Assembly: GCA_000497125.2 (NCBI GenBank)
Contig: CM035316.1
Coordinates: forward strand, 200,001-264,000
Length of the DNA: 64,000 nucleotides
Reading direction: 5' to 3'
DNA from: Spironucleus salmonicida
Taxonomy: Eukaryota; Fornicata; Diplomonadida; Hexamitidae
Numbering within the stretch: the stretch's first letter is position 1; the number at the start of each line of letters is the position of its first letter. Both the position numbers and the translations under genes were made by a program. Shown one piece after another: positions 12,701 to 25,118 of this stretch. The notes beneath the pieces are model-generated. The model saw only the letters and a program-made list of their open reading frames with translations. It did no database searches and had not been told where the DNA came from.

Positions 12701-13859
12701 TAATTGCAATATATTTATTACTATTTTCTGGAGCCTTAGTTATTTACGCAAATAATTATTGTTTTTGATTAATTTACATTGTATTAATTTATTTTTATAA
12801 TAACTCAAAAAATTAAATAGTATAAAGGTAATTCGAAGATATCTCATTTATTATAGCCAAAGGTATTAATTTAAAGGCTGATTTACTAATATTATAATAG
12901 CTGAATGCCATAATGTCATGATTTTTCTAAAAATATTATAAATCAAGCATTTACTAAGTAAACTCTGAGTAAATTAAAATATTAAGTACTGTATTATAAA
13001 TATTTTCAGAACTATAGTTTTCAGTAATTTAATACATTATATCAATCATAGACTGTTCTTAAAACCCAGAATTAACAGCATAATGTAAAAACAGAGATAT
13101 CTATTATGGATCTTCCTAAAATAAAACATTAGATAAAAATATCTACCATTTGGAATGCAAAGTACCTGTTGGTCTGCGTATAGCTAAAATAAGAACTTTA
13201 CAAAGGAATAGAGAATCAGCTTTAAACTAAGAATAATCTAGTAAATATCCTCTTCGTATCGTATATGCTAAGACATCAGCTATAAGATATTGCTGTACAT
13301 CATTTTTATTTAATTTCTGTGTAAGCATGAACTCAAAAAATATAAAATAGCTATTATCTTCAAATTTTGTAAATTAAATACACTAAATTAAACACTACAT
13401 AGCACAATAGTAAAGTTCCATATTTTCACAAATTAAATCCAGCCTAAGTAACTAGGTTATTTTATGAATTAGTTAATCTTCTCCAATATCTCTAACTAAA
13501 TCAGGCAAAAGTTGACAAATAGCATGATATGCGTCAAATGTTAGCTCCGGATTATCATCATTTGTAAATAACGATTGAATAATATTTTAAATTTTTAAAA
13601 GTATTTCATCTTTTAAAAGTAATACTTGTTCTAAGAGCAGATACTAAGTTTCTGACTCTTATTATAAACATAATAGTGGAAAATATGGTGTTCTATCTGT
13701 CCAATATGTAAGAGTCTGGTGAAATAAAGAAAATCCTACATCAGGCAATATTGAAAGTTTTTAAGAAACTGAACTGGATTATTTTTCCAACTGATCTAAA
13801 ATTTCTAAGGGTTTAAGCTTTCTGTTTTTGTGTAAAGCTAAAGTATGTCTTTGAAGCAT
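6711..13859 (-). CDS. Giant HEAT-like alpha-solenoid protein, 2382 aa; UTP20/DRIM-like candidate
   Basis: One frame runs without TGA from ATG at 13859 to TGA at 6711 when TAR is Gln. The protein is almost wholly helical, with repeated pairs of amphipathic helices, so a HEAT/ARM solenoid is likely. The N-terminal part (LFHQTLTYWTDRTPYFPLLC, then TFDAYHAICQLLPDLVRDIG and LDLICENMELYYCAMQCLIQ) resembles the start of UTP20 in order and spacing, and the length suits UTP20 (about 2500-2800). UTP20 is a scaffold of the small-subunit processome in the nucleolus. A basic segment around residues 890-930 (GKEYIRKRRVQQF) interrupts the repeats. Other giant HEAT proteins are not excluded. It starts 45 nt after the upstream gene's stop, in the same frame. 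Confidence 0.55.
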
Positions 13860-13904
13860 CAAGAAGTGAAAAATAGAAAGTTATTATAATATTATATAAA
13901 AGAA

Positions 13905-16172
13905 TCAAATATCATTAATGCATTCAAATAATGGTTCAACTAGAATATCTATATTATTTCTTTAATCCATATACATCCAACCAGGTGCAATACAATTATA
14001 AGTTTTACCCCTAATAGGCTGAAATATTTTATACGTCCCTACATATTAATCATCATCAGTTAATTCATTTGCTTTTATATTATTTATTTTTTCGTAAAAA
14101 ACTAGTTCGCATTTACAAATCTATCCTATTATCGATAAATAAAAATATGAAAATGTGAGCTCTATATTTTCTAACAACGAATCCATAATATTTATTTTTT
14201 ATTTTTTCAGTGTGCCATATCTATTACTTGAGATCTTTGGAACATTATCTGGTCTATTTTAAATGAAGTATTTCTATAAACATAATATGAACGATTTCTC
14301 TACTTATGGTGACCATTAAGATACCAGCTCATTAATCATCCCTTATATAAATTACTATACACTAAATTAATATTATTAATGATAAACTTTAAAATAATCT
14401 TCAACAAATAAGAAGCTTGGAATCACACCTAAAATGGGAAGAATATTATGTTAAGATATAAATTAAAGCAACCCATCTTCTTTTGTAATAAATTACTATG
14501 CTGTATTATAGATGCATATATACATATTATATGGTATTATTTTTTGTGTGTTTTAGAACATAACTTTAAGACAGTTTAAGTGATTTTTTATTTGTGGAAT
14601 ATCAACAATCGAAGATATAGCAAATGCATCTTATTTCTTTATAGATTAATTTAATTTAATAAGTACAGATTCATCTATTTTTAGCATCATTTTATCTTAG
14701 ATATCTTTAGTTAATTTATCTATTTATCCTTATATTTCCATTTTATATATGTTTAATATATTTTCTACCATACAATTCGTTTTAGTATTGAGGGCCTCGT
14801 GTTAAAGATCTAATGATGACTAAAATTTATTTTTTAAATCTTCATATAAGATATCCCCAAACTATTAGAAATCATATGTAATTTTAATGCATTCTTCTTT
14901 TTTCTTAGTAAAATTCAAATCCTCAAACGCCAATTAGTTAAATAGTTTGATACAGTTTTATAATTATTTATTCATTTCAGTTTCCTGGTTTTATAATTTT
15001 TTAAAAATAATATCAAAATCTTCATGTAAATCATTTTGCTTGTAAAGTAATACTAAATGAATCTTATCAATATTTAATTTATATAATTGTAATAGCTTTG
15101 ATTTCCAACTATAAAGACTATCAAATAGTTACTAGACAAATTGCTAAATCTCATGTATCAATTAGCTTGCAAATTGTTTATTAATTTAAATATGTTAATT
15201 TAGAATATTATTATACTAGTCAATAAAGTCTACTATTTGTAAAGAAAATCCAGGAAAACAATTAGTCTTTAAATATTCATTGAATATAAAATCTAACCTT
15301 ATTAGAGGATCGACTATTACTTCTGTCTATAATTTTTCACCTTCGTCAATTCTGGATAATATATCAGTTTATGTCTGGATTAATTAATCCCTAAACTACA
15401 CATAAATTTAAGTATACTATGGAAGATTGATTAAACTATCTTTTTTTTCATCATTATATTTTTAGTTTGGTTAATAATTTTTAAATAAGCCTGTTAATAA
15501 GCTATTCAGCTTGGTTAAGTACTTACTATCAAAATCCTTTGGTAAATAATCAATAAATATAAAATTTCTTTTGTCTTTAATTAAAAATTCTTCCCTTAAC
15601 AGAAGTTCTATACAACGTTTACGCCCAAATTTAGCAGCATACATTAATGCAGTACAACCATCCATGTCTTAAATGCCGACTTCTATATCTCTTAACACTT
15701 ATACACATTTATCATGACCTAAAGCTGCCGCCAACATTAATGATGTCGTTCCTCTCGAGTCTTACACCCCCGCACAGCGCTAAATTATTTGATTTTTGAA
15801 ATATCCTTCTGCTAGATTAATATTCCCAGCTACTGCATAATGCAACAATGTTTTGCCACTTGAGTCTCTATCCATGGCAAATTATGGTTGTTTCATTGAG
15901 TAATGCCATTGTGCCCCATTAAGAAAAACTTATGCCATAAATGAATTTACTCTAGATGTAGTTTAAAGCTTTGGATATAACTATAAAAATTTAAATTTAT
16001 TGTTTTACTTCATAGCAACAATAAGGGGAGATTCCCCGAATTAATCATTCAGATCTTAAGCATATGGATCAAATACAAAAAAGTTAGGATTTTATTAAGA
16101 TTAAGGTCGTGCATTTTTTATTTTTTATTTCGATAGTGCTGTCAAAGATCTTCTTGGTTGCATTTATGACAT
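13905..16172 (-). CDS. Ankyrin-repeat protein with long helical C-terminal region, 755 aa
   Basis: The start is MSQMQPRRSLTALSKQK, a basic leader. Ankyrin repeats follow at about residues 70-200: GESPLIVAMKQNN, GKTLLHYAVAGNINLAE, GTTSLMLAAALGHDKCV and DGCTALMYAAKFGRKRCIEL. Each has the TPLHxAA-type core, which normally mediates protein binding. The remaining 550 residues are rich in Lys, Asn, Gln and Ile, look mostly helical, and match no family I recognise. Diplomonads carry many ankyrin proteins, often fused to NEK kinases, but no kinase motifs (GxGxxG, HRD, DFG) are visible here. The gene begins 33 nt after the stop of the next gene upstream and ends 45 nt before the HEAT gene. Many Gln are TAR. 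Confidence 0.8.
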
Positions 16173-16205
16173 TTTGAAAAACTAATATAGAATTAGTATA
16201 TAATA

Positions 16206-17651
16206 TCACTTTAATTTAATAATTTAAATTTTTTTATTAGACCAGATCATAAAACTCTGATTATACTAATCTATTCCAAAGTATTCAGGGCCGATATATA
16301 GAGATTTAATTATTTTATTTTTATGCTATATTAAATCCCCATCTTTGGTAATAAAAGCTATATAATTAGATGTATATAAAAATGTATGATATGACTATGG
16401 TACTCCATTGAATAGACAGTCTTTATTTATATATGCATTATATACAAGAAGCTTATAACTAATATCTGTTTTTAACTGTTAATTAATATAATTATTTTCA
16501 TAACTAGATAAATTATTTATATCTGACGTAAATAGATCTAGAACATTACCTTTTTTGTAAGTATTTGTTATAATAGTAATTTAAAATATACCTGTTAACA
16601 TTGAAAAACACTATAGTGTTATGTTATTATTATTCTTTGATACTAATTTTATATCATTAATATCGTCTGAAAATAAATCACAATCATTTTACCCTATGGT
16701 AGATTTAAATATATTATTATTAAATAGACTTTCTTGTAACCAGGTAGATTATTTTAGACCCAAAATTCGATCAACAGGATAAACTGTAATAAATGTATTA
16801 GTTTTTATACAATTAGAAATTCCTATTTGCGGAAATTAATAGTAGACTATCTCAGGTATATTACCACCAATAATCAATTCAATATTTTCATCAGAAGATA
16901 CATCTAAAATAATATTATAGCCCCATTAGTTTTATTATGTGGTTTCAGCTACATTATATTCAGCATATAACGATAATAGTGACGGGAGTGCATTATTTCC
17001 GTAATAATCTGAGTCTTATAGACCTAATATTTTAATAATATCAAATTTATCTTTGCTGTTTAGTGTTTTACAGTAGTCACAAATATATTCATTATTTAAC
17101 TAAGCTAACTTTTTAATTGAAGACTGACCGAATTTTTCCTCATTTTCATCTAAAAAATCTGTATATAAATCAATGTTCACTGCACATTCACAATGTTAAA
17201 AATACTTTTAAATTTAAAGAACATTTGGAACAAGACCTAGTAATTAACATAATTTTTAACCTGTTTAAATGCTAAACATATTTAACTATGAATTATTAAA
17301 AACTAAAAAGTATCCAGACTAAATAGCAAAGATATCATAAGTTGAAAAGTCTAATTAGATAGATTATCTTGGATGAGGAGCAATTTTAAAAATTTTATTA
17401 TCAAACGCAAATATCTAAACATTCATACTAGTAGTAAGAACAATTATGAATGTTTGATTCTAGTAATCTACTACTCTTGTTTATTGAATTTAAGCATTAA
17501 AATCTAAATGCGAAATAATCGAAAATGGATTATTCTATAGAATAAGTAATGAAAATTCTAATTATAATAAGAAATTATTATCTGAAAGTTTTAATGGCGT
17601 TGTATCTATTACTTTAAGGAAATCCAAGTCTAATGTTGAAATTACTTCCAT
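16206..17651 (-). CDS. Beta-rich protein, possibly a beta-propeller, 481 aa
   Basis: ATG at 17651 gives MEVISTLDLDFLKVIDTT and the frame ends at TGA 16206. Short beta-prone strands alternate with Asn/Asp turns throughout, for example TFIIVLTTSMNVQIFAFDNK and YNQSFMIWSNKKIQIIKLK, the pattern of a divergent WD-like or VPS/nucleoporin propeller. A four-cysteine cluster sits in the middle: CEC at about residue 155 and CDYC at about residue 195. No catalytic motifs are visible. It lies between two minus-strand genes with gaps of 33-34 nt. The fold is inferred from pattern only and the function is unknown. Confidence 0.65.
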
Positions 17652-17685
17652 AATATAAATACTTCTATATTATATAAAAATTAAA

Positions 17686-20262
17686 TCAGCCAAATAAAGT
17701 AGCCAAACTTTTTTTCATTTCATTCGAATCCTCTTAGATGCTTTATTCAAAAAATTGATACAAGGCCGGGCTTAAAGTGCATAACTACTCATAAATCGAA
17801 TAAGCCTCCATACACTAATTCATAATTTCCTATAATTAGACTCGCAAATCAATACTCACAATATTAAGATTCATATGTGATGATCTAATATTATTTATGT
17901 ATATTAAAAATTTTTTAAGCTATTTTTAAATAGTACTTGCAAGCTTCTTGCTTTTAAGTTTACTGTTTGACTTTCCACTAATAGATTTTTAAGAAAGCGA
18001 TGAGTAATCAGTAGCTGCTTAGGACTCTGATTGCGAGTCATCTAGTAAATTTTCATCTGCAAAGCTATCATTGATACTTTATGAGTTTTAATGGTTAGTT
18101 TTCTATATTTTAAATGTAACAAGTTATTATTATATTTCTTTATTATCTTAATCAGAAATAAGATTCATTTGGAACCATTTATTAAATTAATAAGTTATTT
18201 AATCAATAAGTGTAGAAGTGCCTAATGCCAATCTAGGAGGCGACCAAATCTCTTATTTATATGCCATAATCAAATCTGATGTTACCTATTTTATGTAATC
18301 TTTGAACTATTATGATATAACAAGGCAAAGCTCATTTGTTTAGTTGCTAATAAAATCATTTATAAACCCAAGGCTATTCAGTAATTATAGGATTTTAGTA
18401 GTTGGAGCTTAGTTACCATTTTATACAGTGAATATAAATTTTACTAGATAATATAGGTATATATCCATCTTATTCAATGGTTTAAATGAGGTTAATTTGT
18501 AAGAAAATATTATAGTATCATCTTTAAATATAAACTTATCAGGTTTAATATGTTAATATTTATCATCTATATACTCGATTGCCTTCGATTTCTATTTAAG
18601 AAGTAAAATTATTTTAGCATTTTTATTAATTTAGGTTAAACTATTTAAAACAACAATAATTTAGTCTATAACCATACTAGAATTATTTGCTTGATACTTA
18701 GATGGAAATAATTAACTTTCAAGATCAGAATATAACCTATCTGTTACTTGTTGAAGTACAGTAAAAACATAAATCATTTAAAATTCTAATATTTCTAATG
18801 GTGATTGTATTCTTTTCGGTACCTAATATTAACTAATATAGTTATTAGAATCCAGAAATTTGACATCAGTTTATCTTATTACATTATTTTGTATTAAAAA
18901 GGCTAGATGATTTAGTTCTTGAAATATTTCTAACCCTTAAAACAAATACAAATGATTAGATGAAATAGATAGGGAAAATTCAAATATAAAAGAGCTTAAA
19001 TAAATAAATGAAGGATAATAAACTTCATAAATAGAAATCTCGACCATACTATTAACATATTGAATATCTAAACCACTTTAACTAAAAAGCTTAATAAATT
19101 ATTATTTTTATTACATCAAGTTTAATAAAAATTCAGCTATTATAATAATTAAGGGATGCTAATTATTATTATAAATTTATTTTGGAAATTATTTCATTAG
19201 ATTATCTGGTATACCCTTAAATAATTTTGCATAAGTATATTTTGATTTATTTTTAATATCTTCTTTCACAATACCTTCAAATTTTAAATTTAATTAATTA
19301 TTATAATCTGATGCTGATACTTAGTATAATTTTGCATTCTATTCTTTAGCGATAGCTAAACTAAACTATTTAAACTAAACTATAGCCAAATTTTATTTTC
19401 TCTCCTTTTCAGAATATTATAAATCCAATGGAAGATACTCTTTCATGTATGATAAATTTCGAGCTAATATTAATCCATCACATATTGTAAACTAGCTGAT
19501 ATCTTTTAGAACATTATTCTATCTAATTAAAATAAATTATTATAACAATATCGGAAATATCTATTTACTTTACATAATTTTCTCTAAAAATAACATTCCT
19601 TAAACATAACTACATTCAGTGGCAGATTTACTTTAATTAAACTTTTCCTAATATGAGAAGAAATGTTATTATTTTTATTGTTAGGTTTAGAATGAGACAA
19701 ATTATTCTTAGAGAATAAGTGTGTTGTTAATCATATACTTTGATAGATCTATTTTAAAATAGGTAAGTTGAAGTTAGTTGAGATATGTCATAGTTCTATC
19801 TTATAAATTAGTGTCAATTTTTTAAATAAGATTTGTAAAAACTGATTGAAAATTATAATTAAAATAATCTCGCAATTTAATAATATTCTAACATAAATCT
19901 GTATATTAAAATTCAGTTTTATTCTAATCAGATAGTTCAATTAATAACTACATAATATTTCCTTCGCATTATTATAGCTAGATAAGTTACTATGTTACTT
20001 AAGCATAATTGTCATTTTTTATTGCAGATTAATTTTCGTTATAACACAATTATGTTGTTATATGGCTTAATTAATCTAATTAATTATCCATATTATCTAA
20101 ATAAGCTACCAAATTCTCAGTATATTTTACTTAATCTTGAATGATGGTATTCGTAAAATCATCATTTTAGAAGCTCATTTTTAACCTACTTGCCAATTAT
20201 TTTATAGTAATATATAAATTATATACAAAAATGGACTCAGAGTCATCTCTTTATAGATTCAT
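17686..20262 (-). CDS. Large helical protein, vesicle-tethering-like, 858 aa
   Basis: The longer start MNLQRDDSESIFVYNLYITI at 20262 is preferred because the region up to the internal MSFQNDD (start 20178) reads as protein; the shorter form would have 830 residues. The N-terminus is Gln-rich coiled coil (YTENLVAYLDNMDNQLDQL), followed by long helical segments, an acidic/Ser patch (DDSQSES, about residue 760) and a basic stretch (KSKLKSKK). An N-terminal coiled coil followed by helical bundles is typical of CATCHR tethers (exocyst, COG, GARP), but no signature confirms this. The many TAR codons would make the gene look destroyed in the standard code. It ends 34 nt before the next minus-strand gene. 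Confidence 0.65.
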
Positions 20263-20331
20263 AGCGCATCATCCAGATAAGCATTCGAAATTGACATAAC
20301 TATAGAAATTAATTGAATATTGTATAGATGT

Positions 20332-20532
20332 TCAACGTCCACCATAATTTTCATAAGATTTGCCGTTGTAAACTATTTTTTATGAACAAAACAACTCGTG
20401 GCAGAGAACTTATCCAAATGAAGAAATAACAATTTAAGACGAGGATACACCGTTTTTATCAAATATCACAAATAGCTTTAAGCGTGATTTTTACTAGACT
20501 CTGGAGAATCGCTAAGAAAACGCGATTTTCAT
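20332..20532 (-). CDS. Possible small ORF, 66 aa, or readthrough tail of the upstream gene
   Basis: The frame reads MKIAFSQRFSRVQQKSRLKL and ends ENYGGR at TGA. It sits 42 nt below the stop of the Vps62-like gene and 69 nt above the next start. Such gaps are normal for this minus-strand series. It is in the same frame as the Vps62-like gene, separated from it by two TGA codons. A plus-strand ORF of similar quality covers about 20328-20600 (MFNVHHNFHK at its start), so the strand is not certain. No family was recognised. Confidence 0.3.
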
Positions 20533-20573
20533 TCATGGGGTACATCTACAGCCACTTTAATGAATTATAATGC

Positions 20574-20579
20574 TTCACT
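20574..20579 (-). promoter_or_regulatory. AGTGAA over stop codon of the Vps62-like gene
   Basis: Minus-strand GAGTGAAGC spans TGA at 20575-20577. Confidence 0.4.
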
Positions 20580-23500
20580 CAATTTTAACAGAAATTTTGA
20601 CAGACCCTTCTGCATCAAAAGTTGATATTTGATCGCCTGTAACGAAAATATCAAAAACATGCTTAGAATGCGAATTGGAAAACCCATATACAGAAAGCAC
20701 GAAATTGATAAGCTAGAAAGTATCTAAACTATATAAATGGAAATAACTACCAGCTAGTTTTGCAAGAACTTTTTCTGATAAACAGAACTGAATTTGGACA
20801 TCTTCACCTAAAAAGAAACCTCCAGTTTCGAAAATAGGTATTTTATCGCTGATAATAACAAATTTATTGTTTATCTTGAAGGCCAGCTATGCCTTTTTAC
20901 CGATAAAAATGAAATCTAAACCGTAGTTCAGACTACGTAAAATTTTAAGAATTTATAGTAAAATTTTCGCCTTTTTAACATACATTTTCTCTGCAGAATT
21001 TTGATATTATTATAATTACTCTGGCTTAATACTTTGAAGAAACAAGCTTTTTGTTAAAACTTGTGTGGATGATATAAAACGTATTGAAGAAATGGAATAA
21101 AGGAGAGAGTTTTTACATGACTAATCATTCACAATAGACTAGTCAAAGGCATTTATACCAAAATCATGAATGTGAAGAGATGAAAGCGAAATTTTATTGT
21201 TATGTGAAAATGAGGTCAGATAAGAGTAGAAATACAGAGGATTAGTGATTGCATAAAGGTCATCTGCTGGATAAATTGCTAATTTTGACTACTTTGCGGT
21301 TAGAAGAGAAAATTCTGGAACAAGTTTTGGTAATTTAATTTGCTTAAAAGGAAAATCAAAAACAAATAGAGTTTCATTTTAGGTATAAACCCATAAACCT
21401 TCAGTATCAAAATATCCTGAAAGTGAGTATTCAGGATTGGTAATTATTTCATATTTAACGAAACTTTTATGGACTGTAATAATATTGTCTAAAGATGGAT
21501 TTTCAATATCACTTATAATTGAGCCTAGAGATATATAATCTTATTCACAAATGATGTTATAACAGTATATTTTTTAATCTTAATTAATACAGCCTTTTAA
21601 TTACAAACGCTTAGCTTTTGCAAACATACCATTAATACTAAATTAACCACTAAATTTTGTTGCAACAAGGATTTTTGACATACTTCCCAAAATTTATTCT
21701 TATTATATTTCTGGCTCCTATTAATCAGGATTCTCAATTTATCCATCTGGTAAGTCTAGTTCTTATTTTTTTGGGTCATATTCGGAGATATATGTATGAA
21801 ATTACGAAAATTCTTAATCTATAACATTACTAAATTTAAATTTATTTAATAGTGATCCAGACTGTACTTAGACTTCTAAAATATTTTTATTAATAACTCG
21901 TTATTCGATAATTGATTTGTCAAATTTTACACTTTTACCAGAATAAATAAGTTGTGTAGCTAGTCCTTCTTATGTTATATGCGCCTAAAATACATTATCT
22001 TTCAATATAGATATATACATATCAGTAAAAGATGTAATGTTATTCATTAAGTAAAATACTTTAAGCTAAGACAATTAACACTACTGTGTTCCATATGGTA
22101 ATATAGGTTGAACTATACTCCAATCTTCATTAAGATTCAAAAATCTTTTGACTCTGATTTAATTAACAAAAGAAGAGTTTATACAAGCATATTTAGATTT
22201 ATCAAAAGGAGTATCTCCATGGTGAACTACGTCAGACAATGATGCAAATCCATAAGGTGCAATAAGTTTAATAAATTATGTTCTATTTTTGCCAATACCA
22301 CTTTAATACACTATTTCGAAAGCTTATGGTTCTGAAATAGCACCACTATCAAATGCGTGTCCATTGGATATAAAAGACCATTCTATAGGAATATCTTGAG
22401 GAATTTAATTATCAATACATTAAACTTTTAACTAATCATTTTTCTCCACTTCAGTATTTCTATTTGGTGTTTTAGCCCGAGGTTCTTATTTAGGTTAATT
22501 ATATTATTTCGAAAAATCGAATTAATCAATTTCTTTATGAGAATAAATGTTAAAGATTTATTAATAACTATCTTTTTTTAATTCCTATTAAAAGAAAGAC
22601 AATTCTACACTTTATATATCTACTTTAGTAGATAATTATAATTATTTCTCTTATCTGATTCCTTTCACTAGTGATTTTTAAGACACTGCAGTATTTATAT
22701 TTAGCATCACCATTACTAATGGATGAATAATAGGATAACCTGATTCTCTTTCTAATAATACTGCTCCATAGCTTTACCGAGGAGTGACAAGCTAAATCGT
22801 TTTCAAGTCTATTTATCCCAATTCATTATACTTTCTTGTCTTTTCTAAGCAATCTAAAGAGTCATCTACATCGATCTACTAATAGTCATATATATAAGAT
22901 GCTGTATTTATATCATACATTTTACCGACCTAATCACAATGAGATGTGTACATTAGTAATTTTTTACTAACAGTAACGTATTCGTGTTACGGATATATAT
23001 CATTAGATAAAATAAGACTCAACGATTCATAGCCAGGTGGAGCAACTGGTTGTAAAATAAATAAGTAGTCTTCCTTTTAGCTTTGTGCAGGAGGTGTTAA
23101 TGATGTGATACCAACTAAATTATATGAAATTGCAGGAGCAAATAAATGTGACTCTTCAAACTAAAGGCATTTATGTGTAGATAATTAAATTCCTATACCA
23201 CTTTAAGCTACCCTACATTTAATATTACGCATGTTATCATTATCATCGTCTTATGGTTCTATAATCTCTAAATATTCTTTTTTCTGTGTGATACTTAATA
23301 ATGGCAGTGATAATTCTTCGCCATCAACTAATTTTATAAGCGAAACAATACTACCAATATCTTAAAAATCTTGTAGCTATGATATGTCTTCTAATACAAC
23401 TTCATTAATTGAAGGAACTTTTGAATCAATGTTAAAATGATGTTAGAAACTTTTTAATAGTGTTGTATACTTTCCATAAGGATTAAAAATTGTGATCTCT

Positions 23501-23880
23501 ATGTTCTCTTACTCAAAGTTAATAAAATCCTGAGATATACAAAAATAATTATCTGGAATATCATATACAGACTATGCTGCAACTAAACTTAAGCTGATAA
23601 AACCTGGTGGGGGAATAGCCTTATAAAATGTTACTTTTGTGTTTGATTTAAATTCATTCATATCAAAAACTGGCTCATAGCTTATAGGCTTTTGAAAAAG
23701 CTTTGACTAAACTAAGGAAGTAGTTACTACACAAGAAATACCATCGACTTCAGATGGATCCAAGCAAAATAAATCTCCAAAAAATCCATACTACGTTATT
23801 GGTCTAAAAATATAAAAATCTTAGTCTGTTATATTGCCATCTAAATGAAATTTCTAATAAGTAAGTTAGGATATTTACAT
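20575..23880 (-). CDS. Vps62-like repeat protein, 1101 aa
   Basis: The frame is open from ATG at 23880 to TGA at 20575. Several blocks share the core of Vps62/DUF946-type beta repeats: KAIPPPGFISLSLVAAQ (about residue 115), LQPVAPPGYESLSLILSN (about 330) and IKLIAPYGFASLSDVVHH (about 600). Each is followed by beta strands and often a Cys near ISQDF, VSKK or INSSF. The part after about residue 800 is beta-rich and lacks these cores. Vps62-type domains occur in fungal vacuolar sorting factors and in large protist proteins whose role is poorly known. A link to membrane traffic is inference. AGTGAA overlaps the stop. Codons at the 3' end are less AT-rich than at the 5' end. It is divergent from the plus-strand gene at 23982 with about 100 nt between them. 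Confidence 0.7.
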
Positions 23881-23981
23881 TCCGCAATTTTAGGAAATGT
23901 AATTAATATTATAATATATTACAATTTATATACTTATAATATTTTTATATATTATATTATATAAAAAATTTCATTCAATAA

Positions 23982-25103
23982 ATGCTGATTTTGCTTTTTG
24001 ATGTTTTTGGCCCCACAGTTACAAGAACTAATTATCCAGCTTACATTTGTTACGAATAACTAGATGTTATTACTCCAGATGATATATTATATAATATAAA
24101 TTTTGTAGCAAACAATTAATAGCTTGCTTAGTCTAATGTATCATATGTAAATCAAAATGATAAGACATTTTAGGCGTTAATAAAGGATGATTAATATTGT
24201 TAAACTATATAATTTAATTAATATTAGATATTCTTTTTTTATACGTTTAAAAAGGTTTGCTTATTATTTTGTAATTTTGTGTCAAACCCCGGAATTATTT
24301 AATATTAATTTACAATGAAGACGGTTGATTTCTTTTCTGTATTGAGAGTTTCAGACTATGAAATTAAAGATTATTTAGGAAATATTAGATATCTTAAAGA
24401 TATAGAAACCTCGTATATACCAGCATTATTTACAAAGAGTGCATTGCTTTAATTATTTTTCATTGATGTTTCTGGTGCATTTATTATACCTGATATGTTC
24501 TAGATTTAATTTGATAATAATCGTGTATTAGATATCAATCCAGCCAATCGAAATGTTCGAGTTTAAATTGATACATCTTATTATATTGGTGGAGTATAAG
24601 TTATTTTAGATAAAGTTAGCATTAGCTTAGACGATGTTAATATTAGGCCATATTATGTTTAACTATATATTGGGATTATATCAATTTTTCTCCTTATTAC
24701 TACATATGTTATTATTAGAGTTAACTTTTCCAAAATTTAATAACTTATAGGATATAAAGCTTCCTCTATTTTAGCTATTTTTCTTAATAAATAAACAGAA
24801 TCGATGATATTAAAGTCCTAGGAACATTTCATATAATAACAATTTAAATTTAATGAGTTAAATTAAATTCAAAAGTAGGTTTTTGTATAACGAGATAAAG
24901 AAATAATTGATATTGAAGTTGCAGACTCCCGCTCTTGTAATTTATTTACTGTTCCAGGAAAATTAGAGGATTTGTTTCCTCAATTTATTACATTAGAAGA
25001 AACATTTATGAGTATAGTCCATAAATAAAAAGATGAAATATCTCAACTTCCAGAAAATTAAGGTGTTTTCTCTCTAACTTAAGAAACAGATGATTATGAC
25101 TGA
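23982..25103 (+). CDS. Single-pass membrane protein, 373 aa
   Basis: The start MLILLFDVFGPTVTRTNYPA could be a short hydrophobic leader. About 220 residues of mixed beta character follow (DYLGNIRYLKDIETSYIP, VSISLDDVNIRPYYV), then a strong transmembrane segment, LYIGIISIFLLITTYVIIRV, near residue 235. The cytoplasmic tail is Lys/Gln/Glu-rich and ends in acidic ETDDYD. The likely topology is luminal N-terminus with cytosolic tail, as in ER/Golgi cargo receptors or surface proteins, but no family was recognised. The stop is only 10 nt from the convergent NOP53 stop, so the 3' UTRs must overlap or be nearly absent. Confidence 0.75.
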
Positions 25104-25112
25104 ATTATAAAT

Positions 25113-25118
25113 TTCACT
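25113..25118 (-). promoter_or_regulatory. AGTGAA over NOP53 stop codon (putative poly(A) signal)
   Basis: Minus-strand AAGTGAAAT; the convergent stop codon is 10 nt away. Confidence 0.45.
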
